This document shows, piece after piece, positions 18,270 to 27,740 of a DNA stretch of 46,401 nt (position 1 is the first letter of the stretch; each line of letters opens with the position of its first letter). Position numbers and translations under genes: made by a program. The stretch covers positions 1 through 46,401 of the forward strand of contig CANRKY010000006.1 in assembly GCA_947631355.1 (NCBI GenBank), read 5' to 3'. The stretch comes from an uncultured Marvinbryantia sp. Its GTDB lineage: Bacteria > Bacillota > Clostridia > Lachnospirales > Lachnospiraceae. The notes under the pieces were generated by a model. That model was not told where the DNA came from and searched no databases. It saw nothing but the letters and a program-made list of their open reading frames with translations.

Positions 18270-19847
18270 ATGAGCAACTCAGGTATGAAAAAACATGTAA
18301 TGAAGGCAATGGCCTGCTTCCTGGCCGGCAGCATGACGCTGGGAGCGCTTGGCATTTCCGCATCCGCTGCAGGTTCTGCTCTGGTAGGGCTTGCCGGTAC
18401 GGAGGCTCCGGCAGAAAGCGCGCCGGTGCAGACAGCAGGAGCTTCGACCTCAGCTCTGGTGGGCGTGAGCGGCATGGAAAACCCGGCCGATCAGGCAGCT
18501 GTCTCCGAGGATGCCAGCGCGGAAGATACCTCTTACGTGGAGACAGAGGCGTTTGAGGATGTGGTGAACACCGTTGCCGTAACGCAGGTTGCGGATGATT
18601 CCTATATCAATATCCGCACAGCGCCGGATACAGAGTCGGATATCGTCGGAAAGCTGTATAACAACAATGCGGCTACGATCATCGGAGAGGACGGAGACTG
18701 GTACCTGGTGCAGTCCGGGAACTGCCAGGGCTACGTTGCAAAATATCTTCTGACCACTGGTTCCGCGGCGGCAGAAATGGTACAGCAGATCGGCACCCCG
18801 GTGGCGCAGGTGAACGCGGAGGCGCTGATGGTGCGCGCGGACGCATCGGAAGACGCGGAAGTGATCGATATGGTTACGGAAGATGAGATTGTATATCTGG
18901 AAGAAGATCTGGGCGGCTGGGCACAGGTTTCCACTGCAAACGGATATACCGGATATGTGAACGCGGATTATGTGAGCTACGCGACATACATCCCGCAGGC
19001 GGAATCCGTGGAGGAGGAAGCAGAGAGGATCGCGGCGGAGGAAGCGGCATATGAAGCATATTTAGCAGAGCAGGAGGCCGCATATCAGGCAGCGATCGCG
19101 CAGCAGGAAGCGGAATACGAAGCATACCTCGCGGAGCAGCAGGCTCTGTGGGAGCAGCAGAATCAGGAATGGATCGAATACCTGCAGAGCCAGGGTGAAT
19201 ATGCGGATCAGGCACAGGCAGAAGCAGATCAGGCGTGGGCGGATCAGGCGTACCTGGATCAGGTAGCGGCGGACGCACAGGCGGCGGCAGATGAAGCATA
19301 CTGGTCTGGCGATGAAGACGCGGCGGCACAGGCGCAGGCACAGGCCGATCAGGCAGCGGCGGATGCGCAGGCGGCAGCGGATGCGGCGGCACAGGCACAG
19401 GCGGAAGCCGATGCGGCGGCGCAGCAGGTGATCAGCGATGCGGGGATGGATGCCTCTCAGGTAACAACAGACGGCACATCTTCCCTGAGACAGCAGGTTG
19501 TAGATTACGCGCTGCAGTTTGTGGGCAACCCCTACGTATGGGGCGGCACAAGCCTTACAAACGGTGCGGACTGCTCTGGATTCACACAGTCCGTAATGGC
19601 GGATAACGGTATCAGCATCAGCCGTACAGCGGGTGCACAGGGACAGGGCGGCACATCCGTATCCCTGGACAACATCCAGCCGGGTGACCTGTTATTCTAC
19701 GAGGGCAGCGGCGATTACGGCATTGGCCACGTGTCCATGTACATAGGAGACGGCAAAGTGGTACACGCCAGCAACTCCACAACCGGCATCATCGTATCCG
19801 ACATAGGATACCGCACACCGGCATATGCAAAGAGCTATCTGGACTAA
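18270..19847 (+). CDS. Secreted SH3b-SH3b-(Ala/Gln coiled coil)-NlpC/P60 peptidoglycan hydrolase
   Basis: Signal peptide; SYINIRTAPDTESDIVGKLYNNNAATIIGE; NPYVWGGTSLTNGADCSGFTQSV; HVSMYIGDGKVVHA. Confidence 0.95.
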   Translation: MSNSGMKKHVMKAMACFLAGSMTLGALGISASAAGSALVGLAGTEAPAESAPVQTAGASTSALVGVSGMENPADQAAVSEDASAEDTSYVETEAFEDVVNTVAVTQVADDSYINIRTAPDTESDIVGKLYNNNAATIIGEDGDWYLVQSGNCQGYVAKYLLTTGSAAAEMVQQIGTPVAQVNAEALMVRADASEDAEVIDMVTEDEIVYLEEDLGGWAQVSTANGYTGYVNADYVSYATYIPQAESVEEEAERIAAEEAAYEAYLAEQEAAYQAAIAQQEAEYEAYLAEQQALWEQQNQEWIEYLQSQGEYADQAQAEADQAWADQAYLDQVAADAQAAADEAYWSGDEDAAAQAQAQADQAAADAQAAADAAAQAQAEADAAAQQVISDAGMDASQVTTDGTSSLRQQVVDYALQFVGNPYVWGGTSLTNGADCSGFTQSVMADNGISISRTAGAQGQGGTSVSLDNIQPGDLLFYEGSGDYGIGHVSMYIGDGKVVHASNSTTGIIVSDIGYRTPAYAKSYLD

Positions 19848-19895
19848 TAAAAACAGGGAAAGAAAGCAACAGCTGAATATAACAAATAAAATAAC

Positions 19896-19932
19896 AGAGA
19901 AACGGTCGGATGAGCAATCCGGCCGTTTCTCT
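19896..19932 (+). terminator. Hairpin/terminator after the NlpC/P60 gene
   Basis: AGAGAAACGG-TCGGATgagcaATCCGG-CCGTTTCTCT. Confidence 0.65.
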
Positions 19933-20136
19933 ATGATGCGGTGCTTGCCATATCATGCCAGCCGCGCAATGATTCGTGGGCTGCCCTGGGATATGCCGCT
20001 CGTTCATAAGAGGGGAAAAACGGTTGCAATATAGAAGGGGATCGTGCTATGATTCCATTTGGAAACCGGCAGCCGGAAATGGCTGCCCGGCATACAGAAG
20101 TACACGGCGATAAAAAAACAGATGGAGATAAGGGAA

Positions 20137-21249
20137 ATGGTGGAATTAAGCGAGAAAAGAAACTATGGGATTGATCTGCTGCGCATACTGGCCATGGTCA
20201 TGGTGGCGATCCTGCATGTGATCATACAGGGCGGGGCCTTAAAGGGGGCGACGGTGAACTCCTTTTACTACAGAGCAGGGTGGTACCTGGAAATCTCCGC
20301 GCTCTGCGCGGTCAACTGCTACGCGCTGATCTCCGGGTATGTGGGCGTTCGGTCGCGGTATAAATATACGAACCTTGCGATGCTCTGGCTGCGCGTAGCT
20401 TTTTACAGTCTGGGGATCACCATCTTTTTCGCGATCTTCGTGCCGGAAGTGGTGGGCAGATCGGAGTGGATGAGAGGACTCTTTCCGGTGATGGGGGAGC
20501 AGTACTGGTATTTCACCGAGTATTTCCTGATGTTTTTCCTGATCCCGCTGTATAACACGGCCGCAAAAAACCTGTCCCGGGCACAGCTGAAGGCGGTGGT
20601 GATCATGCTGCTGTTCCTGATGACAGTGTTAAAGATCGTTTTCCCGGTGCTCCATCCGAGCACGTTCTCCAAGAAAATCTTTGGCACCCCAAACGGTTAC
20701 GATGTGCTGTGGCTCTCGGTTTTGTATATTACCGGGGCATACATCGGGCGGTACGGACTGCTGAAAAAAACCGCCAGCATCTGGCTGCTGGCGGGATATT
20801 TTGTTACGAGTCTCTGCACCTGGGGCGCCTGGTGCCTGCTGAAGCTTCCGCAGTTCACGTTCTTTCGAAACCGGGATATGGATACGCGCCTTCTCGGCTA
20901 CACTTCCCTGCCGATGTTCCTGGAAGCGCTTTTTCTGCTGCTGTTCTTTGAGCGGCTGCGCCCGTCCCTTACCTGGAAAAAACTGATCGCGGTATTTTCT
21001 CCGGTGGCGTTCAGCGTATATCTGATCCACACGCATAAGCTGCCCTGGGAGTATATCATGAAGAAGCGCTTTGCGCATTACACAAGCCTTCCCGCGCCGC
21101 TGTACATCCCGATGATCCTCGGGACGGCCCTGGCAATCTTCCTGGTCTGCAGCGGGCTGGACATGGTGCGGGAATGGATCTTCCAAAAACTGAAAATAAA
21201 ACAGCGGCTGGAGCGCCTGGAACATCGCTGGCTCGGCGATCTGTGGTAA
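20137..21249 (+). CDS. Acyltransferase 3 family membrane protein
   Basis: NYGIDLLRILAMVMVAILHVIIQGG...; polytopic; start MVELSEKRNYGID chosen over 20059. Confidence 0.85.
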   Translation: MVELSEKRNYGIDLLRILAMVMVAILHVIIQGGALKGATVNSFYYRAGWYLEISALCAVNCYALISGYVGVRSRYKYTNLAMLWLRVAFYSLGITIFFAIFVPEVVGRSEWMRGLFPVMGEQYWYFTEYFLMFFLIPLYNTAAKNLSRAQLKAVVIMLLFLMTVLKIVFPVLHPSTFSKKIFGTPNGYDVLWLSVLYITGAYIGRYGLLKKTASIWLLAGYFVTSLCTWGAWCLLKLPQFTFFRNRDMDTRLLGYTSLPMFLEALFLLLFFERLRPSLTWKKLIAVFSPVAFSVYLIHTHKLPWEYIMKKRFAHYTSLPAPLYIPMILGTALAIFLVCSGLDMVREWIFQKLKIKQRLERLEHRWLGDLW

Positions 21250-21327
21250 ACCGGGTCCGCAAACAAGTGACCCACTCTCAAACTGGTGCCTAGCGCATAA
21301 ACGGGTGAGCAATGTTCAGACAGACTG

Positions 21328-23106
21328 TTAATTCTCAAACTGGCTCTCATACAGCCGGTAATACGCGCCTTTTTTCGCCATCAGCTCCGCGTGGCTGCCG
21401 GCTTCCAGGATGTTCTTGCCGTCTATGTAAAAGATGCGGTCCGCTCCCCGGATGGTGGACAGCCGGTGCGCAATGATAAAGGACGTCCTGTTTTTCAGCA
21501 TGGCGGCGATGCCAGCCTGCACCAGACGCTCGGTGTGGGTGTCGATGCTGGAGGTGGCCTCGTCCAGGATAAGGATGCGCGGGTCGGAGAGCATGGTGCG
21601 GGCGAAGGCCAGCAGTTGGCGCTGGCCGATGGAGAGCTGCGAACTGCGCTCGCTGATCTCGGTATCGTACCCGTGTTCCAGCCCCATGATAAAATCGTGT
21701 ATATTCACAGCTTTGGCAGCGGCGATCATCTCCTCCTCGGTGGCGCCGCTTTTTCCGTAGCAGATGTTTTCGCGCACAGTGCCGGTGAACAGGAACGTAT
21801 CCTGGGTCATCACGCCCATCTGGCTGCGCAGGCTGTTTAAAGTCACACGGCGCGTGTCGTGCCCGTCAATGCAGACGCGCCCACTTGTCACATCATAAAA
21901 CCGGCTGATCAGATTCACAATGGTGGTTTTCCCGGCGCCGGTGGGCCCCACAAGCGCGATGGTCTCGCCGGGACGCGCCGTGAAGCTGACATTTTCCAGA
22001 ACCATTTTTTCCGGTTCGTCCGCATAGGCAAAAGATACATTCTCAAAGCGGACTTCCCCCTGTATCTGCGGCAGCTCGATGCTGCCGGTCTCGTCCACAA
22101 TATCGGCCGGGGTATCCATGATGTCAAAGATGCGCTCCGCGGCGGAGATATTGGTCACGATCTTGTTGTAGAAATTGGCCAGGTTCCGGATGGGACTCCA
22201 GAACATGCCGAGATAGGTGGAGAACGCAAGAAAGGTTCCCACGCCGATCCGGTCGGTGCCCACCACGCGGATGCCGATGAAATACAAAAGAAAGGTTCCT
22301 ACGCCCCAGGTGATCTCCACCAGGGCGCTGAACAGATCCGCGATGCGCACGGCGTTTACAAAGCTGTCCCGGTGCTCGCCGGAGCAGACGTCAAAATCCG
22401 CCTCCCGCTCCTGTTCGGCCGCGAAACTCTGGATGATGCGGATGCCGGAAAAATTTTCATGGATATAGGCGTTCAGGTTGGAATTTTTTTTGCGGTGGAT
22501 CTGCCAGCGCTTGTGCGCGGCAAACTGGATCGCAAACATACAGGCGCACAGAAGCGGCAGCATGAGAAAAGCCGCCAGCGCCAGCTGCCAGTTTTTCAGC
22601 AGCATAATGCAGGCCACGCCGATCACCGTCAAAAGATCCGGGATCAGCTTGGTCACACTGTCGGAAAGCACTTCTTTTAACGAGTTCACATCCCCCACCA
22701 CGCGGGCCAGGATCTTCCCGGTGGGCCGCGTGTCGAAGAAATGAAAACTCAGAGTCTGAATGTGGGCGTAGAGCTGGCCGCGGATGGTCAGCAGCACCTT
22801 GTTGGTCACGCCCGCCATCAGGATCATGCGGGCTCTGGTGGCCAGCATAAAGATCACAAAAAGTGTCAGGGCCAGGACGGCCAGGCGGATCAGGCCCGGC
22901 ACATCCGAATTTGCCACATAGGTATCCACGGCGCGCTCGATCATAAGGGGCGTGGCCAGGGTGATCGCCAGGGTGACGGCCAGCAGGGCCCCCACCGCGG
23001 CCAGAGTTTTCTTGTAAGTCAGCAGGTAGCGGTAGAGACGCGCCAGTGTCTGCAGCTTCGGCACGTCCCGTATGGTTTCGTCCTGCCTCACAGAGTTTAC
23101 GGACAT
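21328..23106 (-). CDS. ABC exporter half-transporter (TM-NBD), partner 2
   Basis: ALVGPTGAGKTTIVNL; LSIGQRQLLAFARTMLSDPRILILDEATSSID; start MSVNSVRQDE after GGAGGTGG. Confidence 0.95.
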   Translation of the reverse strand: MSVNSVRQDETIRDVPKLQTLARLYRYLLTYKKTLAAVGALLAVTLAITLATPLMIERAVDTYVANSDVPGLIRLAVLALTLFVIFMLATRARMILMAGVTNKVLLTIRGQLYAHIQTLSFHFFDTRPTGKILARVVGDVNSLKEVLSDSVTKLIPDLLTVIGVACIMLLKNWQLALAAFLMLPLLCACMFAIQFAAHKRWQIHRKKNSNLNAYIHENFSGIRIIQSFAAEQEREADFDVCSGEHRDSFVNAVRIADLFSALVEITWGVGTFLLYFIGIRVVGTDRIGVGTFLAFSTYLGMFWSPIRNLANFYNKIVTNISAAERIFDIMDTPADIVDETGSIELPQIQGEVRFENVSFAYADEPEKMVLENVSFTARPGETIALVGPTGAGKTTIVNLISRFYDVTSGRVCIDGHDTRRVTLNSLRSQMGVMTQDTFLFTGTVRENICYGKSGATEEEMIAAAKAVNIHDFIMGLEHGYDTEISERSSQLSIGQRQLLAFARTMLSDPRILILDEATSSIDTHTERLVQAGIAAMLKNRTSFIIAHRLSTIRGADRIFYIDGKNILEAGSHAELMAKKGAYYRLYESQFEN

Positions 23107-24830
23107 ACCTCCACCTCCTCGCGGTTTTCGTACTGCACGCACCAGGTCTGATAATAGCGGCCTTTCTGCGCCATCAGTTCTTCGTGCGTTCCCCTCTCTG
23201 CAATGGTATTATTTTCCAGCACAATAATCTCGTCCGCGGCCCGCACAGCGGAAATGCGGTGGCCGATGATGATTTTTGTGGAAGTGCCCACCTGCCGGAG
23301 ATTGTGCTGGATCAGCCGCTCCGTCTCCATATCCAGAGCGGAAGTGGCGTCGTCCAGGATCAGCACCGGCGTTTTCTTGGCGATGGCGCGGGCGATGCTG
23401 ATGCGCTGTTTCTGTCCGCCGGACAGGCCCACGCCGCGCTCGCCCACAATGGTCTCATACTGATCGCCCAGGCGGCTGATAAAACGGGAAGCCCCGGCGG
23501 TCTTTGCCGCCCATTTCACAGTATCCGGCAGCACCGCATCCCGGTCGCCGGTCTTGATATTGTCGTTCACAGATTCCGAGAACAGAAAGACGTCCTGCAT
23601 CACCACGGAGACCGAAGCGCGCAGCTGGTGCAGCGGGATCTGGCGGATGTCCACATTGTCCAGCGTGATGCGGCCCTCGGTCACATCATAAAAGCGCTGG
23701 AGCAGATTTGCCAGCGTGGTCTTTCCGGTGCCGGTCATCCCCATGACGCCCAGGGTCTGCCCCGGCTTCAGCGTCAGATTGATGTCTTTTAAGATCACGT
23801 GTCCGTCCAGAGAAAAGCCCACGTGCTCGAAGCGCACTTCGCCCTTTACTTCGGGCAGTTCTGTGGCCGCCTCGTCCTGCGTGATCTGCGGCTTTTGCCG
23901 GTCCACTTTCTGAATCTTCCGCCAGGAGGCAAAAGCGGAGGCGATATCGTTGCTCAGCCAGCCCACGATCTCCATGGGCCAGATCACGTTGTTGGCGTAT
24001 TCGGAAAACGCGCCCAGTGCGCCTAATGTCATGCGGCCGGAGATCACCATCAGGCCGCCCACAATGATCACGGAGATCAGCATCACTTTGCCGAGGAAGG
24101 TGATCATGGGCTGATAGGCGGCGACGGTTTTTTCCTGTTCCATGTTCAGGTCGTAGAATGTCTGGTTGTGCCGGTTGAATTTTTCAATCTCGTAGTCCTC
24201 CCGCGCGAAGGCTTTCACCGTGCGCACGCCGGAGAGACATTCCTGGGCCACCGTGTTCAGCTTTGCGGTTTCCTCGCTGATCCGGTCGTACACGGAACCG
24301 AGGCGGTGCTCCATGCGCACGGCGCAAAAGCCGATCACCGGGAGGATCGCCAGAGGAACCAGCGTGAGCCACGGGTTCAGGCGCAGCATAAAAAATATCA
24401 CAAGTACCGTATGTACCACGGCCTCGCAGGCCAGGATCCCCACAAAGCCCAGAACCGCCCACACCTTATCCACATCCTCTTTGGTGCGGGTCATCAGTTC
24501 GCCGGTGTTGTGCTGGTCGAAGAAATTCATGGACATACTCTGAATATGGCGGAACAGGTCTTTGCGCAGGTCGTAGCCGATGCGCACGCCGATGCAGTCG
24601 TAGGTGTATTCCTTGAAATACTGCAGGCCGGCGCGCCCGAGGCCGATCAGCAGGAGCGCGAAAAGCATCCGCATCAGAAGCTCCATCCGGCCGCCCACGA
24701 TCACATCGTCGATGATGCGCCGGGTGATCTGCGGCGCCGCCATATCCAGCGCGATGGCGGATACCATGGCCAGAAACCCCAGTATATACCACAGCCGGTA
24801 TTTTTTCATATACGTGCTGAGCTTTTTCAT
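23097..24830 (-). CDS. ABC exporter half-transporter (TM-NBD), partner 1
   Basis: GVMGMTGTGKTTLANLLQ; LSGGQKQRISIARAIAKKTPVLILDDATSALD; overlaps partner 2 start. Confidence 0.95.
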   Translation of the reverse strand: MKKLSTYMKKYRLWYILGFLAMVSAIALDMAAPQITRRIIDDVIVGGRMELLMRMLFALLLIGLGRAGLQYFKEYTYDCIGVRIGYDLRKDLFRHIQSMSMNFFDQHNTGELMTRTKEDVDKVWAVLGFVGILACEAVVHTVLVIFFMLRLNPWLTLVPLAILPVIGFCAVRMEHRLGSVYDRISEETAKLNTVAQECLSGVRTVKAFAREDYEIEKFNRHNQTFYDLNMEQEKTVAAYQPMITFLGKVMLISVIIVGGLMVISGRMTLGALGAFSEYANNVIWPMEIVGWLSNDIASAFASWRKIQKVDRQKPQITQDEAATELPEVKGEVRFEHVGFSLDGHVILKDINLTLKPGQTLGVMGMTGTGKTTLANLLQRFYDVTEGRITLDNVDIRQIPLHQLRASVSVVMQDVFLFSESVNDNIKTGDRDAVLPDTVKWAAKTAGASRFISRLGDQYETIVGERGVGLSGGQKQRISIARAIAKKTPVLILDDATSALDMETERLIQHNLRQVGTSTKIIIGHRISAVRAADEIIVLENNTIAERGTHEELMAQKGRYYQTWCVQYENREEVEVCP

Positions 24831-25057
24831 ATACGGATCAGTCCTTTCAAAAAAAACGGGGATTGCGGGTGACAGATACACGAAAAGTGACAGAAGAAAA
24901 GTAGTTCCATTTTAATGGGAAATATAGGGAATGTCAAGGGTTTTTCACCGGTTTTTCCCAGGTTCCGGGCCCATTTACAAAAGTAAATTCAACCCGGAGG
25001 TGGAACTTGTTTTTGCAAGTGAGATGCGGCATGTTATTCTGCAGATGGGGCATACTT

Positions 25058-25107
25058 TTGACAAACGCATGTTCGTATGGTAAGATAATTTCACGAACAT
25101 GCTTTCG
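25058..25107 (+). promoter_or_regulatory. SOS-type promoter with two LexA-like boxes
   Basis: TTGACA (25058-25063)-N17-TAAGAT (25081-25086); boxes CAAACGCATGTTCG (25062-25075) and CGAACATGCTTTCG (25094-25107). Confidence 0.75.
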
Positions 25108-25158
25108 TGTACATGATGCCTGCTGAATCGTTAAAGCGAAGAATAGGGAGGTGGGAGG

Positions 25159-26664
25159 ATGGCAGAACGGAAATATATTGCGATAGACCTGAAGTCCTTT
25201 TATGCTTCGGTGGAGTGCTGGGAGCGCGGCCTCGATCCGCTGGACACAAATCTTGTTGTCGCTGACGAAAGCCGGACAGACAAAACAATCTGCCTCGCGG
25301 TCACACCCTCCCTCAAAAGCTATGGCATCCCTGGGAGGGCGCGGCTGTTTGAAGTGAAGCAGCAGGTGAAAGAGGCAAATGCCGGACGAAGATACAACGC
25401 GCCAGGGCATAAGCTGAATGGTTCGTCGTACTTTCACTCTGAGCTGGCGGCAAAGCCGGAACTGGCGATCGACTTTATCATCGCGCCGCCGCGCATGGCC
25501 TACTACATGGAGTACAGCACCCGGATTTACAGCATCTACATGAAATATGTCGCGCCGGAGGACATCATCGTTTACTCCATTGACGAAGTTTTCATGGATG
25601 TTACCAACTACCTGGATACTTACGGGCTTACCCCTCGCGACCTTGCGATGAAGATCATCCTTGATGTTTTAAAAAGCACAGGCATCACCGCGACGGCAGG
25701 GATCGGCACCAACCTCTACCTTGCAAAGATCGCTATGGACATTGTGGCAAAACACATCACCGCCGATCAGAACGGGGTACGGATCGCTGAGCTTAATGAA
25801 ATGAGCTACCGTCAGATTCTTTGGACCCACCGTCCCCTGACCGATTTTTGGAGGCTGGGCAAAGGCTATGCGAAGAAACTCGAAGAAAACGGGATGTTTA
25901 CAATGGGCGATGTGGCAAGGCGCTCCATCACGGATGAAGATCTGCTTTATAAGCTGTTTGGAAAAAACGCGGAACTGCTGATCGATCACGCGTGGGGATG
26001 GGAGCCCTGCACCATCGAAGCGGTCAAGGCATACCGCCCAAGCACAAACAGTCTGGGATCGGGACAGGTGCTTCACACGCCCTATGAAGCGGAAAAGGCG
26101 AAACTTGTTCTCCGCGAAATGGCGGATCTTCTTGTGCTGGACCTGGTGGACAAGGGGCTTGCTACCGACCAGATCGTTGTCACGGTTGGATACGATGTTG
26201 AAAACCTGACAGACCCCACGCGAAGCAGCGCCTATCATGGCGAAGTCGTCATGGACCGCTACGGGCGCAAAATCCCGAAGCACGCCCACGGCACGATCAA
26301 TCTCGGCAGACACACATCGTCCACGAAGCAGATTATGGAGGCGGCATCCGAACTGTTCGACCGTATCGTTGATAAAAACCTCCTGATCCGCAGACTGAAC
26401 ATCACGGCAAACCATGTGATCGACGAAGCCTCCATAGAGCAGGAGCCGCGATATGAACAGCTCGACCTTTTCACCGATCCTGCCGCCCTGCAGGCGGAGC
26501 AGGAAAAGGAACGGGCAGAGCTTGAACGCGAAAAGAAAATGCAGAAGGCAATGCTTGCCATCAAGAAAAAGTTTGGGAAGAACGCGATCCTCAAGGGAAT
26601 GAACTTTGAAGAAGGGGCGACCGCGCGTGATCGCAATTCGCAGATCGGAGGACACAAGGCATGA
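25159..26664 (+). CDS. Y-family DNA polymerase (UmuC/DinB-like, YolD-associated)
   Basis: RKYIAIDLKSFYASVECWERGLDPL; YSIDEVFMDVTNYL; TATAGIGTNLYLAKIAMDIVAKH. Confidence 0.95.
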   Translation: MAERKYIAIDLKSFYASVECWERGLDPLDTNLVVADESRTDKTICLAVTPSLKSYGIPGRARLFEVKQQVKEANAGRRYNAPGHKLNGSSYFHSELAAKPELAIDFIIAPPRMAYYMEYSTRIYSIYMKYVAPEDIIVYSIDEVFMDVTNYLDTYGLTPRDLAMKIILDVLKSTGITATAGIGTNLYLAKIAMDIVAKHITADQNGVRIAELNEMSYRQILWTHRPLTDFWRLGKGYAKKLEENGMFTMGDVARRSITDEDLLYKLFGKNAELLIDHAWGWEPCTIEAVKAYRPSTNSLGSGQVLHTPYEAEKAKLVLREMADLLVLDLVDKGLATDQIVVTVGYDVENLTDPTRSSAYHGEVVMDRYGRKIPKHAHGTINLGRHTSSTKQIMEAASELFDRIVDKNLLIRRLNITANHVIDEASIEQEPRYEQLDLFTDPAALQAEQEKERAELEREKKMQKAMLAIKKKFGKNAILKGMNFEEGATARDRNSQIGGHKA

Positions 26665-27089
26665 AAGGCCCTTATGACGATATCATCAATCTCCCGCATC
26701 ATGTTTCTGACAAAAGACTGCAGATGCCCATGCAGGACCGGGCAGCACAGTTTTCGCCCTTTGCCGCCCTGACCGGCTATGACTCCGCCATCCGTGAGAC
26801 GGCGCGGCTTACAGATGCCAAGCTCGAACTCACCGAGGAAACAATGGCTGTTCTGAACATGAAATTACAGATGATCGCAGACAGTATCACCGACCAGCCG
26901 GAACTTTCTTTTACTTATTTCAGGCCAGATGAGAAGAAATCAGGCGGGGCTTATGTTACGGTTTCCGGCGCGGTCAAAAAAGTGGACGATTATAATCGGC
27001 TTGTCATTCTGCAGAGCGGGGAAAGAATCCCGATAGATGATCTGATCGACATTGAGGGTGAGATTTTGGGGACATCCTCAATCCCCTGA
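26661..27089 (+). CDS. YolD-like family protein
   Basis: 4-bp overlap with the polymerase; YDDIINLPHHVSDKRLQMPMQDRAAQFSPFAALTGYDSAIRETARLTD. Confidence 0.9.
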   Translation: MKGPYDDIINLPHHVSDKRLQMPMQDRAAQFSPFAALTGYDSAIRETARLTDAKLELTEETMAVLNMKLQMIADSITDQPELSFTYFRPDEKKSGGAYVTVSGAVKKVDDYNRLVILQSGERIPIDDLIDIEGEILGTSSIP

Positions 27090-27104
27090 TCACAGATTTT
27101 TCTG

Positions 27105-27323
27105 TTATGTGTATTTTCCCAAGTCGTTCCAGTCAATTTCTTCTTCCGGAATAAATCCGCTTTTTTCTGCTTCTTCCATACTTTTCATTTCATCCGGCGT
27201 AGCTTTTATAAAGTCAGGATCCCACGCAAGCACTAATTTCCTGATAAATTCCTGAGCAAATAACTGGTCGCTTTCCGGAAGCATATTTACCATCCGTGCT
27301 ATATTCATTGCTGTTGAAGACAT
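27105..27323 (-). CDS. 72-aa small protein, antitoxin-like in appearance, no adjacent partner
   Basis: MSSTAMNIARMVNMLPESDQLFAQEFIRKLVLAWDPDFIKATPDEMKSMEEAEKSGFIPEEEIDWNDLGKYT; RBS AGGAGGT at 7-nt spacing. Confidence 0.65.
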   Translation of the reverse strand: MSSTAMNIARMVNMLPESDQLFAQEFIRKLVLAWDPDFIKATPDEMKSMEEAEKSGFIPEEEIDWNDLGKYT

Positions 27324-27626
27324 TTCTCATACCTCCTACTTGTAAATATCTCCACGGTTTCCAATATCAATAATAATTTGTCTGCTCTGTCCCGGTGTCG
27401 TGCATCGTTTTCGGCGCACCATCGGCACTCCCTACAATTGTAATGCTCTGCACTACAATTATGCTCTGCCAACGCCTGATTGTCAACAGACAGCACAAGG
27501 ATAGCATGCCGCAGTTCATTCCGCGATCTGATAAATCTTTGCAATACGAGTAAGAGCGTAACTCATTTTTTTTGCAGGAAAGCAGTTGAGGAAGAACCAA
27601 AATCATGGTAAGATGTTCAGAGGATA

Positions 27627-27692
27627 CAGCGCCCAAAGAAAGAAAACATGGGGCTCAAAGAAAAAGGGCACAGCGCCCGGAGAAAAAGAGTA
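27627..27692 (+). repeat. 22-bp tandem repeat, 3 degenerate units, upstream of the flavoprotein gene
   Basis: CAGCGCCCAAAGAAAGAAAACA | TGGGGCTCAAAGAAAAAGGGCA | CAGCGCCCGGAGAAAAAGAGTA. Confidence 0.7.
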
Positions 27693-27740
27693 TAGTATCC
27701 AAAATACAGAGGGAATCATAAATGAAGGAGGATATAGAAA

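Noticed and set aside
27432-27469. CTACAATTGTAATGCTCTGC / CTACAATTATGCTCTGC direct repeat
   Set aside because: Two short copies in noncoding DNA with no adjacent gene relation; too little to interpret.
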